Below, piece after piece: positions 43,045 to 48,063 of a stretch of 48,063 bases of DNA. The stretch is from Akkermansiaceae bacterium (GTDB taxonomy: Bacteria > Verrucomicrobiota > Verrucomicrobiia > Verrucomicrobiales > Akkermansiaceae). The notes beneath the pieces were generated by a model that was not told the origin of the DNA, made no database searches, and worked only from the letters and a program-made list of their open reading frames with translations. Where the stretch lies: positions 1 through 48,063 of the forward strand of contig CAIVSK010000040.1 of NCBI GenBank assembly GCA_903908495.1, given 5' to 3'. Position 1 is the stretch's first letter; each line of letters begins with the position of its first letter. The position numbers were made by a program, and so were the translations under genes.

Positions 43045-44721
43045 ATGAGACGCCGCATCTCCCTATTCCTAGCCCTGGCCACGGTGGCAAGCGCCGCGCC
43101 GCGGCCCAACGTGCTGCTGATCCTCGGCGACGACCTTGGCTTCTCCGACCTCGGCTGCTACGGCGGGGAGATTCCCACACCCCATCTCGACGAACTCGCC
43201 CGCGAGGGGCTGCGCTTCAAGCGCTGTTACAATTCCGCCCGTTGCTGTCCGAGCCGTGCCTCGCTGCTCACCGGGCTCTACCCGCATGAGGCGGGCGTCG
43301 GCAGCATGGCGGGCAATTGCACACCGGAGGCACCGGCCGCCGCGAATGGCCCTGTCAACTCCGCCGCCGGCAGCCTCAATGAACATTGCACCACCCTCGC
43401 CGAGGTGTTGCATTCGGCAGGGTATGGCACCTACATGGTGGGCAAATGGCACGTCGCGGGCCGCGGCCCGATCAAGCGCGGGTTCGACGAGTTTTATGGC
43501 TTCCCCAACGACCATTCGCAGGGATCGTGGAACCCGAAGTCGTATGTGCGCCTGCCGGAAAACCACCCGCCCGAGCTGAGTTATGCACCCGGAAAATTCT
43601 ACGCGCCAGACGTTTTTTCAGACTACGGGCTGGAGTTTCTGAAAATGGCCCGTGCCACGCCGGGCAAGCCGTGGTTTCTCTACATGGCCTACGGCGCCGC
43701 CCATTTCCCGTTGCAAGCTCCCGCCGAACTCATGGCCCGGTTTGTGCCGGTCTACCGCCGGGGCTGGGACGTGTTGCGCGCCGAGCGCTTCGCCCGCATG
43801 CAACAACTCGGCCTCGCCGACAACACCTGGCAACTCAGCGGGCGCTCGATGGTGCCCGTGGACGGGCCCAACATCGCCAATGGCTACAGCGGCCAGGAAA
43901 ACCCCGTCTGGGACAGCTTGCCGGCGGATCGCCGCGAAGATCTCGCCCACCGCATGGCGCTTTACGCGGCGATGGTCAGCCGCCTCGACGACGGGGTGGG
44001 CAGGCTAACTGCCGACCTCAAGCAGCACGGCGAGCTGGACAACACGCTCATCCTGTTTCTCAGCGACAACGGCGCCTGTTATGAATGGGGGCCCTTCGGG
44101 TTCGACAAATCGTCGCGGGCGGGCATCACCCAGCTCCACACCGGAGAGGATCTGGCAAAAATGGGCGGCCCCGGCAGCTACATTGCCTACGGCAGCGGCT
44201 GGGCGAATCTTTGCAACACTCCGTTCCGGATGTACAAGCACTTCACCTATGAGGGCGGCATCTCCACCCCGCTCATCGCCCACTGGCCGGCGGGTCTGGC
44301 CGGCCGCAAGGGATGGGTGGAAGACCCGGTCCACCTCATCGACTTCATGCCCACCCTGTGCGCGGTGTCAGGCGCCACCTATCCCACCCAGCTCAATGGC
44401 AATGACGTGATACCCGAACGCGGCACCAGTCTGTTAGCTGCGTTCCAGGGCAAGGCCTTGCCCCCCCGGGTGCTCGGCTTCGAGCACGAAAATGCCCGCT
44501 CGCTGTGGCACGACCCGTGGAAACTCGTCATGAGCAAGCGCACGCCCGCAACGCCCGAATGGGAACTTTACAACATGACCACGGATCGCTGCGAAATCCA
44601 CAATGTCGCAGCCGCCAATCCCGAGGTGACCGCCAGGCTCGCCCAGGAGTGGAACGCATGGGCCAAGGACTGCCATGTGAAACCATTCAATGGGCCCGTC
44701 AAACCACGCGAATCGGACTGA
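43045..44721 (+). CDS. secreted type I (formylglycine) sulfatase
   Basis: A 558-residue exported enzyme with a signal peptide (MRRRISLFLALATVASAA). Metal-binding PNVLLILGDDLGFSDLGCYG (Asp29, Asp30) is followed by the formylglycine signature CCPSR (67-71), Cys67 being the residue converted to formylglycine, then TYMVGKWHVAGRG and the metal motif LFLSDNGACYEWGP. It belongs to the arylsulfatase A-like branch common in verrucomicrobia and planctomycetes, which desulfate polysaccharides. The signal peptide implies a periplasmic or outer-membrane-associated site. It needs a maturase (FGE or anSME), not in this window. The ATG at 43045 is chosen because it gives the signal peptide. Confidence 0.93.
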   Translation: MRRRISLFLALATVASAAPRPNVLLILGDDLGFSDLGCYGGEIPTPHLDELAREGLRFKRCYNSARCCPSRASLLTGLYPHEAGVGSMAGNCTPEAPAAANGPVNSAAGSLNEHCTTLAEVLHSAGYGTYMVGKWHVAGRGPIKRGFDEFYGFPNDHSQGSWNPKSYVRLPENHPPELSYAPGKFYAPDVFSDYGLEFLKMARATPGKPWFLYMAYGAAHFPLQAPAELMARFVPVYRRGWDVLRAERFARMQQLGLADNTWQLSGRSMVPVDGPNIANGYSGQENPVWDSLPADRREDLAHRMALYAAMVSRLDDGVGRLTADLKQHGELDNTLILFLSDNGACYEWGPFGFDKSSRAGITQLHTGEDLAKMGGPGSYIAYGSGWANLCNTPFRMYKHFTYEGGISTPLIAHWPAGLAGRKGWVEDPVHLIDFMPTLCAVSGATYPTQLNGNDVIPERGTSLLAAFQGKALPPRVLGFEHENARSLWHDPWKLVMSKRTPATPEWELYNMTTDRCEIHNVAAANPEVTARLAQEWNAWAKDCHVKPFNGPVKPRESD

Positions 44722-44892
44722 TCCTGCTGGGCGACAGGTATCTCGCCGCTTGCGCCTTGGATGTGATGGTCGAATTCAGCGGCCCGACCGGGATCGCAGC
44801 AGGGGCTGCAATGGCCCCCTCCGCCTTGGCATCCCATCAGGGCGATGTAGTTAGGGGCGCCGCAGTGCCGGGGGATTCGTCGCTGGCGCAGC

Positions 44893-45219
44893 TCACCTGA
44901 AAACGACCCACAGCAGCGCCGCCGCACTCATCACCAGAGCCAGCACCGAAAAGATACAGGCCAAGCGGATGCGAGCGCGCTGGGATTCGTAGACCTGCGC
45001 CTGCTCCCGCAACTCTTGCGCCGTGGCCTGCAACTGCTCCATCGCCTGCGCCAGCACGTTGCCCAACCGCAGCAGGTCTTCCTCGCGCTTGGCTCGGCCG
45101 GAATCAGCTGCCAGGGCGCGGCTCTGGCCTTGGCGCTCACCTAACAATCCGACCAGTCCGCTCGACGCGTTGATCAGCGGGGTGAGCGCCTTGACGATGG
45201 AACTGAGCCGACTGGCCAT
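44893..45219 (-). CDS. small membrane protein with coiled coil, unknown function
   Basis: A 108-residue product. An amphipathic N-terminus (RLSSIVKALTPLINASSGLV) is followed by a coiled coil (LLRLGNVLAQAMEQLQATAQ to about residue 80) and one C-terminal helix ACIFSVLALVMSAAALLWVV. The tail-anchored layout places the coiled coil in the cytoplasm. No family is recognised. It starts 27 bp after the truB stop on the same strand, so it may be co-transcribed with truB. The gap from 44722 to 44892 contains no gene. Confidence 0.6.
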   Translation of the reverse strand: MASRLSSIVKALTPLINASSGLVGLLGERQGQSRALAADSGRAKREEDLLRLGNVLAQAMEQLQATAQELREQAQVYESQRARIRLACIFSVLALVMSAAALLWVVFR

Positions 45220-45246
45220 GGCCGCTTGATTTGGTTAGGAAAAAAC

Positions 45247-45981
45247 TCAGGCACCGCGCATCAGCGAGATTTCGGCAAGCGAGATCATGGCTTTGAGCAG
45301 GTCCTCACGCGGGGTGGTTTTCAAATCGGCGACGCCGACGGCGCGCTCGAGGGTGAACTTGCCCGAGCGGGTGCGGCGCAGGGCGCTGAGGTGGCCCAGG
45401 GTGCCGAGGCGTTCGCCGAGGTCGTGGGCGTAGGTGCGCACATAAAACCCCTTGGAACAATGCACCGTGAAATCAATTTCCGGCAACGCCACGCGGGTGA
45501 CTTCATAGGAGGTGATGTGCACCGGGCGCGGATCGCGCTCGATGACCTGCCCCTTGCGGGCGAGTTTGTACAGCGGCACGCCGTCCTTTTTGATGGCCGA
45601 AACCATCGGCGGGATTTGCTCGAAAGGCCCGACGAAGGTATCAAAGGCCGCGTGGATTTGTTCGATGGTCAGATCCGGCACCGGCTTGGTTTCCAGCACA
45701 TCGCCCTGGCGGTCCTGGGTGCTGGTGCTGCTGCCCAGGGTGATGGTGCCCTCGTAGAGCTTGTCCTCGCTCATCAACAGGTCCTGGATCTTGGTGGCGC
45801 GGCCGATGACCAGCATCAACAAGCCGGTGGCCATCGGATCGAGCGTGCCGCAGTGGCCGATTTTCTTGGTGTTAAGGGCGCGGCGGGCGATGGCCACCAC
45901 GTCGTGGGAGGTCATGTCCGGGGCCTTGTCGATCAATAGGACGCCGCTCGGGCCGTCTTGTTCCATGGGGTTGGGTCGCAT
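45247..45981 (-). CDS. truB: tRNA pseudouridine-55 synthase
   Basis: A 244-residue enzyme that converts U55 in the T-loop of tRNAs to pseudouridine. The catalytic motif is KIGHCGTLDPMATGLLMLVI (Asp48 in GTLDP), followed by KLYEGTITLGSSTSTQDRQG and the RNA-binding QIPPMVSAIKKDGVPLYKLA. The end with CSKGFYVRTYAHDLGERLG is also typical. It begins at the ATG at 45981 (a second Met at 45966 is possible). It lies downstream of nrnA, the conserved nrnA-truB order, with a 146-bp gap that holds the AT-rich repeat. Confidence 0.95.
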   Translation of the reverse strand: MRPNPMEQDGPSGVLLIDKAPDMTSHDVVAIARRALNTKKIGHCGTLDPMATGLLMLVIGRATKIQDLLMSEDKLYEGTITLGSSTSTQDRQGDVLETKPVPDLTIEQIHAAFDTFVGPFEQIPPMVSAIKKDGVPLYKLARKGQVIERDPRPVHITSYEVTRVALPEIDFTVHCSKGFYVRTYAHDLGERLGTLGHLSALRRTRSGKFTLERAVGVADLKTTPREDLLKAMISLAEISLMRGA

Positions 45982-46000
45982 AAAGTCAGAGGTCAGGAAG

Positions 46001-46106
46001 AGAAAAGCACTAAATTCTAAGCATTAAATTCTAAACGAAGAGGGGGTGGAGAAGTCGAATTGTGCCGGTTCTTGATTTGTTTAGAATTTAAGATTTAGTG
46101 CTTTCT
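46001..46106. repeat. AT-rich dispersed repeat as a large inverted repeat, copies 3 and 4
   Basis: The left arm (46001-46036, AGAAAAGCACTAAATTC then TAAGCATTAAATTCTAAAC) and right arm (46079-46106, GTTTAGAATTTAAG then ATTTAGTGCTTTCT) are inverse copies of each other, except that the right arm lacks about 8 nt internally. The right arm contains the exact 16-mer TTAAGATTTAGTGCTT at 46088-46103. The loop (46037-46078) is GC-rich. The whole element sits between nrnA and truB. Confidence 0.75.
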
Positions 46107-46127
46107 GCCAGGGGTCATCTGCGGTTT

Positions 46128-47129
46128 TCAAATCCCTTGCACTTCTTCGGTGCGGCGTTGGATGGCGGCCAGCACGCGGGCTTTGGCATCATCCAGCGGC
46201 GCGTGCATCCGGATGCCGGCGGCCAGCGAGTGGCCACCGCCGCCGAATTCCGCCGCGATCCGGCAGACATCGTAGCGGCGGTCCTTGGAGCGCATCGAGA
46301 CGCGGGTGGTGCCATCCGGCAAGTCCTCGAAAAACACAGCCACCTGGACCCCGCGGATGGCGCGGATCACGTCGATGAGGCCCTCGCTGTCCTCGGCGCA
46401 GAGCGCCAACTCGCGGCGCGTGGTCTCGCGCAATGTCCAGTGGGCCACCACGCCGTCGGGCGAGCGTTCGAGGGTGTTGAGCAAGGCGCGCAACAATTCG
46501 AGACGGCGGTACGGGTGGTTGTCGTAGGTATTGGAATTGAGCGTGCCCACGTCCAGCCCGCGGCGGATCAGATCGGCCGCCATGTCGTAGGTTTTGGCGG
46601 TGGTTGACGGGTATTGAAACGAGCCGGTATCGGTGGAAACCGCCACGTAGAGGGCGTCGCGCGATTCGTCGGGCAAGGGCAGGCCGAGGGCGATGATGAG
46701 TTCGTAGAGGATTTCGCCGGTGGCCGGACTGGTGGCATCGATGAGATTCAGGTCGCCGTAATGGGGATTGGAGATGTGGTGGTCGATATTGAGCCACAAC
46801 TTCACTTTGGAAACCGCGTGCAGGCAGGCCTCGCCGAGCCGTGGCCGGGTGGCCGTGTCCAGCGCAATGACCACATCCGCCTCCACCGGGGAGGCGGGCG
46901 GGCGTTCAATGAGCTCCGAGCCGCGCAAAAACGCCAGGCTCTCCGGCAAGCCGTCCTCGTTGAACAAGCGCACGCTCTTGCCTGCGGCCTTCAAGGCACT
47001 GCCAAGGCCGATTTGCGAGCCGATCGCGTCGCCATCCGGCCGCACGTGGCTGAGCAGCACGAACGAGTGATGCTGGCGCAGCACCTCGCCGATTTGTTCA
47101 ATGCTGACAGATTTGGGGGATTCGCTCAT
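46128..47129 (-). CDS. nrnA: DHH-family oligoribonuclease/phosphatase (NrnA-like)
   Basis: A 333-residue cytoplasmic phosphoesterase. DHH motifs are LLSHVRPDGDAIGSQ (motif I, DGD), IALDTA (motif II), NIDHHISNPHYGDLN (DHH motif), and the DHHA1 glycine loop FGGGGHSLAAGIRMHAP. NrnA degrades short RNAs and can dephosphorylate pAp. The ATG at 47129 (MSESPKSVSIEQIGEVL) is preferred over the open frame upstream, which has no family likeness. Its position before truB matches the conserved rbfA-nrnA-truB neighbourhood; rbfA is absent, since lysS on the other strand follows. Confidence 0.92.
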   Translation of the reverse strand: MSESPKSVSIEQIGEVLRQHHSFVLLSHVRPDGDAIGSQIGLGSALKAAGKSVRLFNEDGLPESLAFLRGSELIERPPASPVEADVVIALDTATRPRLGEACLHAVSKVKLWLNIDHHISNPHYGDLNLIDATSPATGEILYELIIALGLPLPDESRDALYVAVSTDTGSFQYPSTTAKTYDMAADLIRRGLDVGTLNSNTYDNHPYRRLELLRALLNTLERSPDGVVAHWTLRETTRRELALCAEDSEGLIDVIRAIRGVQVAVFFEDLPDGTTRVSMRSKDRRYDVCRIAAEFGGGGHSLAAGIRMHAPLDDAKARVLAAIQRRTEEVQGI

Positions 47130-47362
47130 GGGGTCGGACCGCAGCGCGGGGCGCGGATTCTCTCCGAGTTGCCGAGGGGCGCAAGCAAAAACCAAAATCG
47201 CCAAAAAAGTGCCGCCAGGGAATCCGCGGCAAATCCGGACAAACTACCGTTGCTACGATCAAGTCCTGGCGGGGTTCGCCTGCCGAACCTCCACGGCCCC
47301 TGACGGCCCGCAGAGTCAACCCGCGTTCGCCCGCCATTGCAACCCCTTTTTTCGCAGCTCTT

Positions 47363-47500
47363 TTTTTCGCGCCACATTTTTCGCACCACATTTTTCGCGC
47401 CACATTTTTCGAACCGCATTTCTCGCACCACATTTTTCGCGCCACATTTTTCGCGCCGCATTTTTCGAGCCGCATTTCTCGAGCCGCATTTCTCGCGCCA
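47363..47500. repeat. 14-bp tandem repeat array (10 units)
   Basis: Nine full and one partial copy of TTTTTCGCGCCACA with variants at the 4th, 8th, 9th and 12th positions (for example TTTTTCGAACCGCA, TTTCTCGAGCCGCA). All units are exactly 14 bp, so reading frame is lost at every copy and frames stay open on both strands by composition. It is probably a non-coding minisatellite in the nrnA-lysS gap. The 230 bp before it (47130-47362) holds no gene. Confidence 0.9.
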
Positions 47501-47517
47501 TGACAAACCGCCGTATT

Positions 47518-47561
47518 TGTTAGCAAATCATTCTGACGATCGTCGAAACGATTTGCTAACA
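47518..47561. repeat. 44-bp imperfect palindrome upstream of lysS
   Basis: TGTTAGCAAATC (47518-47529) and GATTTGCTAACA (47550-47561) are perfect 12-bp arms. The centre is a perfect 10-bp palindrome, GACGATCGTC (47535-47544), sharing the same axis. Of 22 pair positions, 19 match and one more is G-T. It lies 18 bp after the 14-bp array and 111 bp before the lysS ATG. It could be an operator for a dimeric or tetrameric protein, or a cruciform. No U-tract is present. Confidence 0.75.
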
Positions 47562-47671
47562 GTTCTCACGGTTACTGCTGCCGTTGGCGGGCGTCGGCGC
47601 GACGCTGGGAGTTTTCCTGCACAAAGCTGTCCTTGCATCGGACGTCGGTTCCGCCTATGCCCTTGCCTGCC

Positions 47672-48063
47672 ATGAGCGACTCCGCCACCCCGCTGCCCCC
47701 CCAATCCACCGAAGCCGAACTCATCGCCGTGCGCCGCGAGAAACTCGCCAAACTCCGCGATCTCGGCGTGGATCCGTTTGGCGCGCGCTTCGACGTGAGC
47801 ACCACCCCGGCCGCGCTGCAGGCGAATTTCGCGGAAGGCCTGCAGGTGAAGGTGGCCGGCCGCATCAGCGCCCTGCGCGACATGGGCAAGTCGTGCTTCA
47901 TCCAGGTCGGCGACATCCACGGCTCGATCCAGGGGTACGTCGGCACCAAAAATCTATCCGAGCACGAGGCGGCGGTGTGGAAATGCCTGGACCGCGGTGA
48001 CTGGGTCGGCATCGAGGGCGAAACCTTCATCACCCGCACCGGCGAACCGACCATCAAGGTGGC
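47672..48063 (+). CDS. lysS: lysyl-tRNA synthetase, N-terminal part (cut by the window end)
   Basis: The first 130 codons of a class II aminoacyl-tRNA synthetase. The start shows the family's N-terminal helix AELIAVRREKLAKLRDLGVD, PFGARFDVS, then the OB-fold anticodon-binding domain VKVAGRISALRDMGKSCFIQ, DIHGSIQGYV, and DWVGIEGETFITRTGEPTIK. The catalytic domain lies beyond 48063. The ATG at 47672 is used; an in-frame ATG at 47657 would add MPLPA. The upstream region has the 14-bp array and the 44-bp palindrome, either of which could influence expression. Confidence 0.9.
   Translation, partial: MSDSATPLPPQSTEAELIAVRREKLAKLRDLGVDPFGARFDVSTTPAALQANFAEGLQVKVAGRISALRDMGKSCFIQVGDIHGSIQGYVGTKNLSEHEAAVWKCLDRGDWVGIEGETFITRTGEPTIKV

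Noticed and set aside
47363..47500. CRISPR array
   Set aside because: Units are contiguous 14-bp copies without unique spacers, and no cas genes are nearby.
47098..47526. Lys/Cys-rich minus-strand ORFs across the 14-bp array as a repetitive protein
   Set aside because: The 14-bp unit changes frame at each copy and all frames stay open on composition alone; no start or domain supports a protein.
47518..47561. parS or dif site
   Set aside because: The sequence does not match TGTTNCACGTGAAACA-type parS or dif consensus; only the general palindromic form is shared.
1..48063. tRNA, rRNA or riboswitch genes
   Set aside because: No cloverleaf, CCA end or conserved riboswitch core was found by reading the intergenic gaps; a covariance-model scan would be decisive.

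Overview
The window is a chromosomal segment of a GC-rich (about 64-65% by eye) Gram-negative bacterium. No rRNA or other marker gene is present. Several features together suggest the phylum Verrucomicrobiota: a secreted sulfatase, a secreted beta-helix carbohydrate protein, sugar-porter transporters, a MoxR/DUF58/BatA/von Willebrand A cluster, a pair of PilT-type ATPases, and very long antisense ORFs. This placement is an inference from gene content.

Layout. 1-1235: a phosphofructokinase of mixed active-site type. 1232-9436 (minus strand): an RND efflux pump and its periplasmic adaptor. They are separated by a 3.7-kb cassette (about 2327-6030) that encodes a TPR protein, a HipA-like kinase, a HIRAN-domain protein and an unknown protein. 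9781-13047: a secreted beta-helix protein and a sugar porter with a large inserted loop. 13186-16065: a secreted coiled-coil/TPR protein and a lipoprotein. 16265-17596: a DEAD-box-family helicase. 17754-24082: the moxR-DUF58-batA-vWA operon. 24244-25573: an accessory spot with a T5orf172-like gene remnant, a VapBC-type toxin-antitoxin pair and stacked hairpins. 25574-29849: a lipoprotein, a second sugar porter, a GT39-like membrane glycosyltransferase and a carbohydrate-binding-like exported protein.

30077-33117: a carboxyltransferase subunit of the pyruvate carboxylase/oxaloacetate decarboxylase type, divergent from citrate synthase; together they point to oxaloacetate metabolism and entry to the TCA cycle. 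33167-36020: two PilT-like ATPases and a membrane-anchored protein (twitching motility). 36209-39115: an EVE-domain protein, an ECF sigma factor, a putative membrane anti-sigma and a secreted PDZ protein, closed by a clear intrinsic terminator. 39204-44721: a zinc-ribbon coiled-coil protein, mutL, a heptose-7-phosphate kinase (LPS core) and a sulfatase. 44893-47129 (minus): a small membrane protein, truB and nrnA, a conserved translation/RNA-turnover neighbourhood. 47672-end: the start of lysS, behind a 14-bp tandem array and a 44-bp palindrome.

The most unusual signals are: (1) a window-wide excess of the pentamer CTAAC/GTTAG, often as CTAACA/TGTTAG, in all frames and on both strands; (2) the TPR/HipA-like kinase/HIRAN cassette, which resembles a split HipA system without a HipB; (3) an AT-rich dispersed repeat sharing an exact 16-mer at three sites; (4) the minisatellite and palindrome upstream of lysS. 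Counts were made by eye and may be off by a few.
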